This document shows positions 8,301-19,481 of a stretch of DNA of 64,000 nucleotides, piece after piece. The position numbers and the translations under genes were made by a program. Within the stretch, counting starts at the first letter, position 1; every line of letters begins with the position of its first letter. The notes below the pieces were generated by a model. That model had not been told where the DNA came from. It worked only from the letters and a program-made list of their open reading frames with translations, and did not search any database. Origin of the DNA: Methyloversatilis sp. GTDB taxonomy: Bacteria > Pseudomonadota > Gammaproteobacteria > Burkholderiales > Rhodocyclaceae. Where the stretch lies: the NCBI GenBank assembly GCA_017984755.1, contig JAGNYW010000006.1, positions 62,001 through 126,000 of the forward strand, written 5' to 3'.

Positions 8301-9524
8301 GACGAGCATGGCCGCGTGCTGGGCCAGTCGCGCAATCTGGCCGACCTGCGCACGCGCCTCAGGGACGAAGTCGCGCGCCGATTCGAAGCCGCGACCATCG
8401 CGTTGCCGGCGGCTGCGCCCTTCGCGTCATCTTCGGCTTCGCCGATCGCAACGGCGCAGCCGCCGCGACCGGTCGTCGCCACGCCGCGCGACGACACGAA
8501 GCCGGTCAGCGCGCGCGGCAGCATGGCCGACGCGCTGGCTGCGCTCGGTGCGCGCAATGCCGTGGCACAGGCGGCGGTGCCGCCGTCGGCGAAGAAGGTG
8601 CGTGACCAGCCCGCAGCTGCGCCCGTGGCGGCCGCTCCGGCAGCTGATGTACCGGTCGCCGCCGGTGACAACCGTTTCCGCAGCTGGACCTTCGGCGAAC
8701 TGCCCGAACTGATGGAAGTCGAGGTTGCCGGACGTACCGTGATCGGCTTTCCGGCACTGCAGGACGAAGGCGATGCAGTGAGCCTGCGCGTGCTCGACAC
8801 GCCGGAGGCCGCGCAGCAGATTCACCGTGCCGGCCTGCGCCGCCTGTTTGCGCTGGAACTGCGCGACCAGGTGAAGTTCATCGAAAGGAGTCTGCCCGGT
8901 CTGCGCGACATGGCCATGCAGTACATGAATCTGGGCACCGAGCCGGAACTGCGTGCCCAGCTGGTTTCGGCCACGCTGGAGCGCTGCTGCATGATGGAAC
9001 CGTGGCCGCAGGACGCTGCAGCGTTCGCCATCCGGCGTGACGAGGCGCGGCCGCGCATTTCACTGGTGGCGCAGGAAATCGGCCGTCTGGCCGGCACCGT
9101 GCTGACCGAGTACACGGCGCTGCACAAGCGATTCGCGTCCATGAAGGCGCATGCCGACGTGGTGGCCGACATGCGCGCCCAGCTCGATGCGCTGGTCGGC
9201 AAGTACTTCATCGAGCGCACGCCGTTCGAGCGCCTCACGAACTATCCCCGCTACCTGAAGGCGATTGCGCTGCGCATCGAAAAGCTGCGTGCCGACCCGG
9301 AACGCGATGCGCGCGCCATGGCAGAGTGGCAGTCGCTCGCCACGCTGTGGGAGCGCGAACGCATCGCGCGCGCGCGCGCCGGCGTGGCCGACCCGTTCAT
9401 CGAGGAATTCCGCTGGCTGCTGGAGGAATTGCGCGTGCAGCTGTTCGCGCAGGAACTGCGCACGCCGGTGCCTATCTCGGTCAAGCGCCTGCAGAAGATC
9501 TGGGAGTCGCGATCGCGCGGCTGA
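5379..9524 (+). CDS. hrpA: ATP-dependent RNA helicase HrpA
   Basis: A very large DEAH-box RNA helicase of 1381 residues (E. coli HrpA is 1300). Walker A GETGSGKTTQLPK is near residue 91, DEAH near 187, SATLD near 217 and QRAGRCGR near 389. The helicase core is followed by HA2, OB-fold and DUF3418 domains. In Enterobacteria HrpA acts on mRNA processing and rescues stalled ribosomes. A roughly 100-residue low-complexity segment rich in Ala, Pro and Ser, around residues 1005-1105, interrupts the C-terminal half and probably forms a flexible linker. The frame could begin at a TTG 21 bases earlier, but the ATG at 5379 gives MNDLNALLES and is preferred. A long open frame on the opposite strand is a GC-bias shadow. 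Confidence 0.93.
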   Translation: MNDLNALLESCMSRDAAAIARAVRDLPPAMRAPDRWPAKLAERVAASQARVAARRASAPKVDYPEELPVSARRDEIAAALAAHQVIIVCGETGSGKTTQLPKLCLELGRGARGLIGHTQPRRIAARATADRVAKELNVLLGREVGFAIRFTDRTSEDSRIKLMTDGILLAGTQRDRWLAAYDTLIIDEAHERSLNIDFLLGYLREVLPRRPDLKVIVTSATLDAERFANHFAQNGRLAPVIEVSGRLYPIEMRWRPFEAQKDRDLYDAVADAVDEAFSTGPGDVLVFMPGEREIRECTETLRKHHMRLPGVKPEVLSLYARQSAQEQARVFQGSNGRRVILATNVAETSLTVPGIRYVIDTGLARVKRYSYRNKVEQLQVEPIAQSAAKQRAGRCGRVSSGVCFRLYDEEDFNQRPAHTDPEILRSSLAGVILRMKSLSLADVEEFPFIDRPAPRAIADGYQLLQELGAVDEGRTLTTLGRELAKLPVDPRIARMVLAARDQGALKEVLVITAGLSVQDPRDRPEDRAGTADQAHAKFADERSEFLWYLKAWAAFDEVWHHQSQAKQREWCRANFLNWLRMREWRDVHTQLHTLCAEHEWKENELPAAFEPLHRALLAGLLGNIGLRVEDARAGEPPYLGARGIKFWPHPGSALAKKGGKWIISAELVETTRLFARCIARIEPEWIEEVGAHLLRRSTYEPHWSKSRGETVAWERGVIHGLTLYAKRAVQYGKTDPVLARELLIREGLVNGDVTDIALKQMKFLQHNLDLVAQIERLEEKQRRQDLLVDESLIHAFYDSIVPAEVIDLRSFERWRRDAERENVKLLYLTREQLMRHEAAGVSSERFPAKMDLLGQRLKLEYRHEPGAADDGVTLTVPLAILNQIPVARLDWLVPGLIEEKVLQLAKTIPPKLRHRLQPVAGFVADFVEQEHDQSEPLVKALARAIELRVSLKLPPDAIRAENLPAHLMMNVRVVDEHGRVLGQSRNLADLRTRLRDEVARRFEAATIALPAAAPFASSSASPIATAQPPRPVVATPRDDTKPVSARGSMADALAALGARNAVAQAAVPPSAKKVRDQPAAAPVAAAPAADVPVAAGDNRFRSWTFGELPELMEVEVAGRTVIGFPALQDEGDAVSLRVLDTPEAAQQIHRAGLRRLFALELRDQVKFIERSLPGLRDMAMQYMNLGTEPELRAQLVSATLERCCMMEPWPQDAAAFAIRRDEARPRISLVAQEIGRLAGTVLTEYTALHKRFASMKAHADVVADMRAQLDALVGKYFIERTPFERLTNYPRYLKAIALRIEKLRADPERDARAMAEWQSLATLWERERIARARAGVADPFIEEFRWLLEELRVQLFAQELRTPVPISVKRLQKIWESRSRG

Positions 9525-9544
9525 CCATCACCGGAGTGCTGTCC

Positions 9545-10033
9545 ATGTCCCAAGCGATACACGAGCCGATGTCCGAACCTGCATTTCAGCCGGGGTCCCG
9601 GCATTTCGCAGACCTGCGCCTCGGCCGTCTGGTCAAGGCATTCGAGACGCTGACGCCCGCTACGGTCGATGTTCTGGCAGCCCTGTATGCAGAAGGGGCG
9701 CATTTCCGCGATCCGTTCAATGACGTGCGCGGGCGCGCAGCCGTGGCGCACATCTTCAGCCACATGTTCGAACAGGTCGATGCGCCGCGTTTCGAGGTGC
9801 ATTCGGCCATGAGCGACGGCGCCGACGCCTGGCTGGACTGGACCATGCATCTCGAGATGCGCGGCCGGACGATGAAGATCGAAGGCACGACCCGCCTGCG
9901 TTTCGATGGCGCAGGTCAGGTGGTTGAACATCGCGATTACTGGGATGCCGCGCAGGAACTGTACGAAAAGCTGCCTCTGATCGGCGGGCTCATGCGCTGG
10001 TTGCGCAGAAAGCTGTCAGCCACGGCAGGCTGA
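9545..10033 (+). CDS. NTF2/SnoaL-like protein of unknown function
   Basis: A 162-residue soluble protein with an SD (GGAG) at proper distance and 20 bases after hrpA, so probably cotranscribed with it. Features of the NTF2-like cone fold are visible: ALYAEGAHFRDPFNDVRGRAAVAHIFSHMF (the hydrophobic helix and DPF motif), a central WLDWTMHLEMRG strand, then RLRFDGAGQVVEHRDYWDAAQ. Such proteins include ketosteroid isomerases and many uncharacterised members. The C-terminal extension LPLIGGLMRWLRRKLSATAG is amphipathic and basic and could touch a membrane. No catalytic residues can be assigned. Confidence 0.7.
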   Translation: MSQAIHEPMSEPAFQPGSRHFADLRLGRLVKAFETLTPATVDVLAALYAEGAHFRDPFNDVRGRAAVAHIFSHMFEQVDAPRFEVHSAMSDGADAWLDWTMHLEMRGRTMKIEGTTRLRFDGAGQVVEHRDYWDAAQELYEKLPLIGGLMRWLRRKLSATAG

Positions 10034-10168
10034 TCAGGGGCTTGCTTCCGGATCGCCGGCAATCGTACCGGCCAGCATCGCTCCGATCACTTTCAAACGC
10101 AGGTTGCGCTGTGACTTTCACGCTCCCGGATGACCTGGCGTCGATCCGGGACCGAGAACCGGCTGCGC

Positions 10169-10819
10169 TCAGCGGCCACCTCCGGCCTGATCCAGGCGAC
10201 GGGCTTCTTCCGGGGTGACGATTTCGATGATCGCGACCACCTTGCTCACGCCGCCGGTGGCGGCGGCGATTTCCTTGGCCGCCTTTGCTTCCGTTTCGGT
10301 CAGCAGCCCCATCAGGAACACCTTGCCCATTTCGGTAACGACCTTCACGTGATTGGCGGATACGCGCTGGGCGTCGAGCAGGCGTGCCTTCACCTTCGAG
10401 GTGATGAGCGCGTCGCTCGAGCGCTGCGTCAGGGATGACACGCCGGCGATCTCGGTCTCGTTGCTGACGCCGCGCACATTCGGCACGCCGGCCAGGATGG
10501 CCGATGCTTCGCTGCGGGTGGCTTCGTCGGCGACCTGACCGGTCAGCAGCACGTTGCGGTTGTAGCTGGTGACATTGATGTTGGCGCGGTTGCCCAGTTT
10601 CTCGCGCAGGCGGGCGCCGGCACGCAGTTCGATGCCTTCGTCCTCGACCTGGGTGCCGCTGGTGCGCCGGTCGAGTGCCGAAAGCACCGCGCCGCCGGCA
10701 CCGGCTGCAACCACCGGAAAGCAGCCCTGCAGCAGCGGAACGCAGGCCGCCAGCACGGCAGCGAGGGCGAGCGGGCGAACAAGGGCGAAGCGGGACGTCG
10801 GTGAGGTGGAGCGGGTCAT
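10169..10819 (-). CDS. dolP: outer-membrane BON-domain lipoprotein DolP (YraP)
   Basis: Encodes 216 residues. A lipoprotein signal contains two candidate lipidation cysteines, LAAC at 26 and LQGC at 33. Two BON domains follow, about 65-125 and 145-205: [17 protein letters not shown] and [17 protein letters not shown] carry the strand pattern and glycine. DolP is an outer-membrane lipoprotein that binds anionic phospholipid, localises to division sites in E. coli and supports membrane integrity. The ATGA overlap with the upstream diaA gene and the diaA-dolP order match E. coli. The start at 10819 is the internal ATG that gives a proper signal peptide. Confidence 0.87.
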   Translation of the reverse strand: MTRSTSPTSRFALVRPLALAAVLAACVPLLQGCFPVVAAGAGGAVLSALDRRTSGTQVEDEGIELRAGARLREKLGNRANINVTSYNRNVLLTGQVADEATRSEASAILAGVPNVRGVSNETEIAGVSSLTQRSSDALITSKVKARLLDAQRVSANHVKVVTEMGKVFLMGLLTETEAKAAKEIAAATGGVSKVVAIIEIVTPEEARRLDQAGGGR

Positions 10820-11409
10820 GTATCGGTTCCTAGAAGCATGCAGTCGATGCCGTCGCACAGGCAGTGCAGGGTCAGCAGGTGAACCTCCTGGATGCGTGCC
10901 GTGCGTTCGGCGGGTACACAGATGTGGATGTCACGTTCGGTCAGCAGTTCGGCAATGCGTCCGCCGCCCCGTCCAGTGAGCGCGACCACGCGCATTTCGC
11001 GCTCGTGCGCGGCGCGGATGGCTTCGATCACGTTACCCGAGTTGCCGGAGGTGGACAGCGCCAGCAGCACATCGTGCGGTTGCCCGAGCGCACGCACCTG
11101 CTTGGCGAAGATCTGCTCGAAGCCGTAATCGTTGGCGATGGCGGTCAGGATCGAGGTATCGACGGTGAGCGCGATGGCGGCGAGTTCGGGACGCTCGCGT
11201 TCGTAGCGGCCGACCAGTTCTGCCGCGAAATGCTGCGCGTCTGCCGCGGAACCCCCGTTGCCGCAGGCCAGGATCTTGCCAGTGGCCATCAGGCTGGACA
11301 CCATCATTTCGACCGCATCGGCGATCGGTGCGGCAAGAATCTCGGTGGACGAAAGCTTGGTTTGCGCGCTGTCGATGAAATGCTCGGAAATGCGGGAAAC
11401 CAGATTCAT
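10816..11409 (-). CDS. diaA: SIS-domain protein DiaA/GmhA family
   Basis: A 197-residue SIS (sugar isomerase) domain protein with [28 protein letters not shown] and [12 protein letters not shown]. DiaA binds DnaA and promotes initiation of replication. Its paralogue GmhA makes D-glycero-D-manno-heptose 7-phosphate. The residues GmhA needs, a glutamate in HFAAE and a histidine in [12 protein letters not shown], are both present, so sequence alone does not separate the two functions. The gene neighbourhood (yraN, diaA, dolP, with rsmI divergent) matches E. coli diaA, and that is why I use the symbol. If the genome lacks another copy, it may serve LPS heptose synthesis too. Confidence 0.78.
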   Translation of the reverse strand: MNLVSRISEHFIDSAQTKLSSTEILAAPIADAVEMMVSSLMATGKILACGNGGSAADAQHFAAELVGRYERERPELAAIALTVDTSILTAIANDYGFEQIFAKQVRALGQPHDVLLALSTSGNSGNVIEAIRAAHEREMRVVALTGRGGGRIAELLTERDIHICVPAERTARIQEVHLLTLHCLCDGIDCMLLGTDT

Positions 11410-11496
11410 GGGAGCGCATGGCGATGTGACGACACCAGTTTACCAATATCGACCGGCTTGCCCCGATTTCTTACAGGCCGAAACGAAGCCGTCATG

Positions 11497-11883
11497 TCAT
11501 CGGACGGGGACCAGTTCGACGAATACGTCGACGCGCAGTCGTCGCCAGGGGTCGGCATCTTCGGTCAGCTTGCCGATACGGGCGGACAGACGTTGCCCGG
11601 CATCCATCTCTGCAGCAGCCTCGAAATTGGCGGCGCGCGGCAGGTAACCCAGCATGTGTCCGCGCCACAGCACGCGCACGGCAAGGCGGTCGTGCCGATT
11701 TTCCGGTTCGCGTTCCAGTGTCAGTGCATCGCCTGCCCGCACCTTCGACCAGACGTCCGGCAGTGCATGAAACTGTGCGCCGGCCAGTGGCGAGCGCTGC
11801 GCCAGCATGCGCAGACCGTCGGCCCACGCGGTGTGCGCCATCAGGCACGACAGCAGGATGAGCAGGCTAGAGGCCGAAGGCAT
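11497..11883 (-). CDS. secreted HIRAN-domain protein
   Basis: Encodes 128 residues. The N-terminus MPSASSLLILLSCLMAHTAWADGL is described here as a short Sec signal with a likely cleavage after TAWA. The mature part is essentially a single HIRAN domain, about 32-125: SPLAGAQFHALPD, LEREPENRHDRLAVRVLW, LGYLPRAAN and RRLRVDVFVEL. HIRAN domains of HLTF-type enzymes bind the 3' end of single-stranded DNA and usually sit inside cytoplasmic helicases, so an exported version with no other domain is odd. It overlaps the end of yraN by 17 bases and occupies roughly the place held by lpoA in E. coli. Ligand and role are unknown. Confidence 0.7.
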   Translation of the reverse strand: MPSASSLLILLSCLMAHTAWADGLRMLAQRSPLAGAQFHALPDVWSKVRAGDALTLEREPENRHDRLAVRVLWRGHMLGYLPRAANFEAAAEMDAGQRLSARIGKLTEDADPWRRLRVDVFVELVPVR

Positions 11884-12229
11884 CGCGTATCCAGTCGATG
11901 CCCTCGCCGTCAAGGCCGGACAGCGCGACCACGTCGAAGCGCGCCGGGCGGCACCGGGCGCGCCGGCCGTGTTCGGCGAGGTAGCGCTGCGCCGCGCGGA
12001 TGACGCGTGCCTGCTTGGTGCGGCCCACGCTGGCTGCTGCGCCGCCGAAGCGCGTGTCGCGGCGCAGACGCACCTCGACGAACACCAGAACATCGCCGTG
12101 TTCGCACACCAGATCGAGTTCGCCGTCGGGCCAGCGCAGGTTGCGCCCGATCACGCGCAGGCCGCGCGCTTCCAGATAGCGGGCGGCCAGTTGTTCGGCG
12201 GCAGCCCCATGAGCAGCGCGCGCCGTCAT
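11867..12229 (-). CDS. yraN: UPF0102 endonuclease-like protein YraN
   Basis: A 120-residue UPF0102 protein. The core shows the PD-(D/E)xK-like endonuclease pattern: AARYLEARGLRVIGRNLRWPDGELDLV, then FVEVRLRRDTRFGG, that is, GExDLV followed by the ExK-type EVR strand. The usual lysine is arginine here, as is common in this family. The function is not established, and the family is predicted to be a resolvase-like nuclease. A frame from an earlier start would extend it by 15 residues. The ATG at 12229 gives a family-length protein. It heads a minus-strand operon with the HIRAN gene, diaA and dolP, divergent from rsmI. Confidence 0.83.
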   Translation of the reverse strand: MTARAAHGAAAEQLAARYLEARGLRVIGRNLRWPDGELDLVCEHGDVLVFVEVRLRRDTRFGGAAASVGRTKQARVIRAAQRYLAEHGRRARCRPARFDVVALSGLDGEGIDWIRDAFGL

Positions 12230-12291
12230 CCGTGCTTGTGGCTGACCGCCGCCACGCTCAGAATGACGGGCCAACCGCCTGCCGATGACCG

Positions 12292-13194
12292 ATGACTGAT
12301 TCCGTTTCCACCCATTCCGATGATCGCTCAGAATTTAAGACATCGGCATTGTATGTCGTTGGCACACCGATCGGGCATCTGGGCGAACTGTCGGCGCGCG
12401 CCATCGGCGCGTTGCAGGCGGCCGACCTGATCGCCTGCGAGGACACGCGCGAAACGTCGCGGCTGGTGCGGCACCTCGGTCTCGATGCGCAGCTCGTCGC
12501 GGTGCATGAACACAACGAGCGCAGCGGTGCCGACCGGCTGATCGCCGCGCTGCGCGAGGGCCGCCGCGTTGCGCTGGTGTCCGACGCGGGTACGCCTGCG
12601 GTGTCGGACCCCGGTGCCCGGGTGGTGCGCGCCGTGCAGGAGGCCGGCTTTCGCGTGGTGCCGATCAGCGGACCGAGTGCGGCGATCGTCGCGCTGTCGG
12701 CCAGCGGTCTGCTCGATGCGCAGTTCCGCTTCGTCGGCTTTCTGCCCGTCAAATCGGCTGCACGGCAGCGCGCACTCGAAGCCCTGCGCGAGGAAGACTG
12801 TGCGCTGGTGTTCTACGAGGCGCCGCACCGCATCCTCGAATGCGTGGACGACATGGCCGCGGTGATGCAGCCGCAGCGCGAACTGGTCATTGCGCGCGAG
12901 CTGACCAAGCTGTTCGAACAGATCGTGCGATTGCCACTGCCGGATGCGCCAGCCTGGCTGCGTGCCGATGCCAACCACCAGCGTGGTGAATTCGTGTTGC
13001 TGCTGTCCGGCCCGCCGCAGCTGGAGGGCGCCGACGCCGCCAGTCTGCGTACGCTCGACCTGCTGCTCGAAGAACTGCCGCCGAGCCGAGCGGTGAAGCT
13101 TGCGCAGGTCATCACCGGGGCGCCGCGCAAGCTGCTTTACGCCCACGCGATGGTGCGCGGTGCGGATGCACCGGTGGACGAGGATGCGGGATAA
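12292..13194 (+). CDS. rsmI: 16S rRNA (cytidine1402-2'-O)-methyltransferase RsmI
   Basis: A 300-residue tetrapyrrole-methylase-fold enzyme that methylates the 2'-OH of C1402 in the decoding centre of 16S rRNA using S-adenosylmethionine. Characteristic blocks are LYVVGTPIGHLGELSARA, ACEDTRETSRLVRHLG, VALVSDAGTPAVSDPG, SGPSAAIVALSASGL and VFYEAPHRI. These are the signature stretches of the family. The length is typical. A non-conserved 18-residue N-terminal extension precedes the core, and a later start is possible but no better ATG exists. It is divergent from yraN, a pairing seen in many proteobacteria. Confidence 0.93.
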   Translation: MTDSVSTHSDDRSEFKTSALYVVGTPIGHLGELSARAIGALQAADLIACEDTRETSRLVRHLGLDAQLVAVHEHNERSGADRLIAALREGRRVALVSDAGTPAVSDPGARVVRAVQEAGFRVVPISGPSAAIVALSASGLLDAQFRFVGFLPVKSAARQRALEALREEDCALVFYEAPHRILECVDDMAAVMQPQRELVIARELTKLFEQIVRLPLPDAPAWLRADANHQRGEFVLLLSGPPQLEGADAASLRTLDLLLEELPPSRAVKLAQVITGAPRKLLYAHAMVRGADAPVDEDAG

Positions 13195-13299
13195 TCATCA
13201 CGCCTTGCGGGTGCTTCGCTGCGGTGACGGTCCGATCGTCGTCGCAACAAGGCGCCGCGCCCGCGCATCACTGTCACCCAGCCCTGATCGGATTCACCC

Positions 13300-14343
13300 T
13301 TGGACAGACTGACCCTCACCCGCCCGGATGACTGGCACCTGCATCTGCGCGACGGCGCCGCACTGGCCGCCGTGCTGCCGGATACCGCCCGCCGCTTCGC
13401 CCGCGCCATTGTGATGCCCAACCTGCGTCCCCCGGTCACCACCGTCGCACTGGCGGCCGAGTACCGTGCGCGCATCATGGCTGCGCACGCTGCGACGCCG
13501 GGGCTGCCGCCGTTCCAGCCGCTGATGGTGCTGTACCTGACCGACAACACGCAGCCGGAAGAGATCGACCGCGCGTGCGACAGCGGTTTCGTTCACGCGG
13601 TGAAGCTCTACCCTGCGGGTGCGACCACCAATTCGGATTCCGGTGTGACCGACGTCGCCCGTTGCGATGCCGCGCTGGCGCGCATGGCCGAGCGCGGCCT
13701 GCCGCTGCTGATCCACGGCGAGGTGACGGATGGCGATGTGGACGTGTTCGACCGCGAAGCGGTGTTCATCGAGCGCATATTGAGGCCGCTGCTGGCACGC
13801 CACACCGGCCTGCGCGTCGTGTTCGAGCACATCACCACGCGCGAGGCGGCACGGTTCGTCGCCGCTGCCGGGCCGAACATCGCAGCCACGGTCACGGCGC
13901 ATCATCTGCTGATGAACCGCAATGCGATCTTCGCCGGCGGCGTGCGGCCGCATCACTACTGCCTGCCGGTGCTCAAGCGCGAAGTGCATCGCCAGGCACT
14001 GATGGATGCGGTCACGTCGGGCAATCCGCGCTTCTTCCTCGGCACCGATTCGGCACCGCATGCAAAGGGCGCGAAGGAAGCCGCCTGCGGCTGCGCCGGC
14101 TGCTACACGTCGCATGCCGGCATCGAGTTGTACGCAGAAGCTTTCGACCAGGCCGGAGCGCTCGACCGGCTGGAAGCGTTTGCCAGTTTCAACGGCCCCG
14201 ACTGGTACGGGATGCCACGCAATACAGAACGGATCACGCTGCTGCGCGAGTCCTGGCAGGTCAAGGACAGCCAGCAATTTGCCGATGGTGATGTTCTGGT
14301 GCCGCTGCGCGCAGGTGAGCGCGTGGCCTGGCGAATCGAATAA
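13300..14343 (+). CDS. pyrC: dihydroorotase PyrC
   Basis: A 347-residue class II (E. coli-type) dihydroorotase, catalysing reversible ring closure of carbamoyl aspartate in pyrimidine synthesis. The metal-binding HLHLRDG is at residues 13-19, the carbamylated lysine lies in [17 protein letters not shown], and later metal ligands occur in [22 protein letters not shown] and [16 protein letters not shown]. The reading frame starts at TTG. No in-frame ATG precedes HLHLRDG, so the TTG start is forced and gives [15 protein letters not shown], matching family N-termini. A gap of about 105 bases separates it from rsmI, and it probably shares a transcript with the two genes that follow. Confidence 0.95.
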   Translation: MDRLTLTRPDDWHLHLRDGAALAAVLPDTARRFARAIVMPNLRPPVTTVALAAEYRARIMAAHAATPGLPPFQPLMVLYLTDNTQPEEIDRACDSGFVHAVKLYPAGATTNSDSGVTDVARCDAALARMAERGLPLLIHGEVTDGDVDVFDREAVFIERILRPLLARHTGLRVVFEHITTREAARFVAAAGPNIAATVTAHHLLMNRNAIFAGGVRPHHYCLPVLKREVHRQALMDAVTSGNPRFFLGTDSAPHAKGAKEAACGCAGCYTSHAGIELYAEAFDQAGALDRLEAFASFNGPDWYGMPRNTERITLLRESWQVKDSQQFADGDVLVPLRAGERVAWRIE

Positions 14344-14353
14344 AGCGACCTTC

Positions 14354-14776
14354 ATGACACGATATCCGCGCCTGCTTCTGCTGCCGCTTGCCGCCCTGCT
14401 GGCCGGCTGCGAAATCGAGAACGCTGCCTACATGATCCAGGGCAAGGACCACGCCCTCATCCTGAGCCGCGAAAAACCGTATTTCTGGAGCGATCAATAT
14501 GAGATGGACGTCATCGTGTCGCGCATGCCGACCTGTCAGCGGCGTCACACGATGAAGCCGGCTCGCCTGACGTCGGCCAATGTCGTGGTGTTCGAGGGAG
14601 GCGAACCCAACCGCTTCCTGCTGCGTCAGGGTAACCGTTGGTACGCCGTAAACAGTACCGACTGTGCTTTTGCGGTGGTCGAAGAACCGGACGACGAGCC
14701 GGCCGTGATCGGTACATTCCGGCGCAGGAACGACGAACTGACCTTCGTGCCGAGCAAGACGGCTGAGGCCGAGTAA
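14354..14776 (+). CDS. small lipoprotein of unknown function
   Basis: Encodes 140 residues. The N-terminus has arginine, a hydrophobic LLLLPLAALLAGC segment and a lipobox LAGC (C19), so it is probably a lipoprotein anchored in the inner or outer membrane. The mature part contains two further cysteines, in RMPTCQRRH and STDCAFAVVEE, that could form a disulfide. I do not recognise a family. It lies 10 bases after pyrC and 11 bases before the DUF3025 gene, in the same direction. Confidence 0.65.
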   Translation: MTRYPRLLLLPLAALLAGCEIENAAYMIQGKDHALILSREKPYFWSDQYEMDVIVSRMPTCQRRHTMKPARLTSANVVVFEGGEPNRFLLRQGNRWYAVNSTDCAFAVVEEPDDEPAVIGTFRRRNDELTFVPSKTAEAE

Positions 14777-14787
14777 CGCCGATCATC

Positions 14788-15570
14788 GTGTTCGGACCGC
14801 TGCACGCCGGGGTTCTGCCGCTGCTTGGGTCTTTGGTGGCCGGTGGACCGCCCCCGACTGCCGCAGCACTCGATGCGCTGGCGGCGGGGCGGGGCCGGCC
14901 GGTCACTTCGAATGGCGTGTCGCTGTTCTTTTCATCGGTGCCGGTACCCGCTTCGGGCTACGAACAGCGGATTGCCGACAGCGGGTACGTGGCCACGCGC
15001 GACGCCAGCTGGCATGACACCTTCAACGCGCTGACATGGCTTGCCTTCCCGCAGTCGAAGGCGGCGATGAACCATCGTCACTGCGAACAGATGTCATGCA
15101 GCCCGAGCGGCAGCATCGGTCGTGGCAGGGTGCGCGACGCGCTGACCCAGTTCGACGAGGACGGCCTGATCCTGGTGTCGGATGATGCGTCGCTGTTCGA
15201 CGCCTTGCGCGAACATCGCTGGCGCGAAGCCCTGTGGGAGCGGCGTGCAGGCATCGAGGCCGCACGCCTGTTCGTGTTCGGTCACGCGCTGATGGAGAAG
15301 GCGCTGACGCCTCATTTCGGGTTGTGCGCGAAGGCGCTGTACGTCGAGGTGAGTGCATTCGGTGGAGCGGTCGATGACCTCACGCCCGCGCAGGTCGACC
15401 GCTGGCTGGCGGAACGGATTGCATCGGGGGGCTGGCCAGGCTCGCCACGCGATCTTTGCCCGCTGCCGGTACTTGGCTTGCCGGGCATGACGCCTGACAA
15501 CACCTGCGCCGCGTATTTCGACGATGTCCGGCAGTTCAGGCCGCTGCCACGCAGACGCGAACCGGAATGA
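14788..15570 (+). CDS. DUF3025 domain protein
   Basis: A 260-residue protein from a GTG start at 14788. It matches the DUF3025 family by its conserved core: YEQRIADSGYVATR followed by WHDTFNALTWLAFPQSKAAMN, then FDEDGLILVSDD and a conserved LFVFGHALMEKAL. The function is unknown, and members are mostly betaproteobacterial and gammaproteobacterial cytoplasmic proteins. The conserved HDxFNAL and FGH motifs suggest an enzyme, but none has been described that I can name. It ends directly at a strong bidirectional terminator. Confidence 0.75.
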   Translation: MFGPLHAGVLPLLGSLVAGGPPPTAAALDALAAGRGRPVTSNGVSLFFSSVPVPASGYEQRIADSGYVATRDASWHDTFNALTWLAFPQSKAAMNHRHCEQMSCSPSGSIGRGRVRDALTQFDEDGLILVSDDASLFDALREHRWREALWERRAGIEAARLFVFGHALMEKALTPHFGLCAKALYVEVSAFGGAVDDLTPAQVDRWLAERIASGGWPGSPRDLCPLPVLGLPGMTPDNTCAAYFDDVRQFRPLPRRREPE

Positions 15571-15601
15571 AAAAGGGCGGCCCCTGGTGGCCGCCCTTTT
15601 T
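15571..15601. terminator. bidirectional rho-independent terminator between DUF3025 gene and secA
   Basis: The stem AAAAGGGCGGCC (15571-15582) pairs with GGCCGCCCTTTT (15589-15600) around a 6-base loop. The A-run on one side and the T-run on the other let it work in both directions. It begins at the base after the DUF3025 stop and lies 18 bases from the secA stop, so it serves both convergent transcripts. Confidence 0.92.
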
Positions 15602-15618
15602 CATTCCAGCGATGTGCC

Positions 15619-18357
<2,739 letters not shown>

Positions 18358-18489
18358 CGAGGACTGGAGCCCGTTTCGGGCAGACAGATTGCGGAAAAGA
18401 CGGCGATTCTAGCATGCGCCGGAATGGCCTCCGGCTGGCGCGGACGTGCGCTCAGGTCGGGGCGGCACGACCTGACGCGCAGGGAACCG

Positions 18490-19458
18490 TCAGCGCTGGC
18501 TGGCGGCCGCGCTGGCCTGTTTCTGGCCCGCGGGCTGGATGCTTCTGGCCAATTCGAGGAAGCGCTTCGGATTCTGCGCGACATCCTTCACGCGGACCTC
18601 GAAATGGAGGTGCGGACCGGTCGATCGGCCGGAACTGCCGACTTCGGCAATCTTCTGACCGCGTCGCACGACGGTGCCCTGTTTCACCACCAGCTTGCTG
18701 GCGTGTGCGTAGCGCGTACTGAGGTCGCGCCCATGGTCGATTTCGACCATGTTTCCGTACTGGGGATGGAATGCGGCCGTGGTGACGACGCCCGCTGCGG
18801 CCGCGATGATCGGGGTACCCACTTCGGCCACGAAATCGACACCTTCGTGCATGGCGCGTGAGCCGTCGAATGGATCGATGCGCCAGCCGAAGCCGGAGGC
18901 GTTCCACGCACTGCCCACGACTGGAAGTGTGGATGGCACGAGCGAGAGGCTCGCCTGGTCCAGCAGAAGCTCGGATTCGATCACACCCAGATAGTCGTCC
19001 TGCTGCGACAGCAAATCCGAAAAGTGCTTCATCTGTGCTTCCAGATCCGCCGCTGCAAGCGGGTTGTCGTTGATCAGCGGACCACCTCGTCCGGGTGAGC
19101 CGGTCGAAACGGGCTGCTCGGGAGGCTTGATACCCGTGAACTTGGCCAATCTGCTGCCGAGCGTGTCGAGCTGGATGAGCTGGGCCTGCATCTGGCCGAG
19201 CTTGATCGCCATGGAATTGATGTTCTCGCGCACGAACTGCTCGCTGCGCGCGATTTCTTCATTGCGCGCAGTCGTTACCAGTTCATCGATGAAAGGAAGT
19301 TTCCACTCGCTCGCGTGTTTTAGCGTAATGAACGAAAACGCCGACGCGAGGGAAAAAACGAGGAGGGTAAAGGCGAACAGCGCACCGGCCAGATGCCACG
19401 GGTGGATCGTGATCGTTCTGGCGGTTGTAAGACGGTTGGAAACAAGAATAATCTGCAC
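18490..19458 (-). CDS. M23 (LytM) family metallopeptidase, membrane anchored
   Basis: Encodes 322 residues with one N-terminal transmembrane segment (WHLAGALFAFTLLVFSLASAF, about 21-41). A coiled-coil-rich region follows, about 60-160. The C-terminal LytM/M23 domain has HEGVDF (zinc HxxxD) and GPHLHFEVR (HxH), so all zinc ligands of an active peptidoglycan endopeptidase seem present, unlike the degenerate EnvC and NlpD activators. It would face the periplasm and cut cell-wall crosslinks or activate amidases. A DUF721 gene diverges 23 bases away and secA lies downstream, the same trio found near lpxC-secA in Pseudomonas. The C-terminal tail AAASQR is short and flexible. Confidence 0.86.
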   Translation of the reverse strand: MQIILVSNRLTTARTITIHPWHLAGALFAFTLLVFSLASAFSFITLKHASEWKLPFIDELVTTARNEEIARSEQFVRENINSMAIKLGQMQAQLIQLDTLGSRLAKFTGIKPPEQPVSTGSPGRGGPLINDNPLAAADLEAQMKHFSDLLSQQDDYLGVIESELLLDQASLSLVPSTLPVVGSAWNASGFGWRIDPFDGSRAMHEGVDFVAEVGTPIIAAAAGVVTTAAFHPQYGNMVEIDHGRDLSTRYAHASKLVVKQGTVVRRGQKIAEVGSSGRSTGPHLHFEVRVKDVAQNPKRFLELARSIQPAGQKQASAAASQR

Positions 19459-19481
19459 ATTCGATCCCTTGTTCTTATGCC

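Noticed and set aside
5676..8309. An 877-codon open frame on the minus strand, antisense to hrpA.
   Set aside because: It mirrors the third-position GC bias of hrpA and has no recognisable domain or ribosome-binding site.
10816..11409. Calling the SIS protein GmhA (heptose isomerase).
   Set aside because: Not excluded, as key residues are present, but synteny with yraN, dolP and rsmI favours DiaA.
18358..18489. A SecM-like arrest gene before secA.
   Set aside because: The gap has no open frame with an arrest-peptide motif, and the gene upstream is an M23 peptidase.
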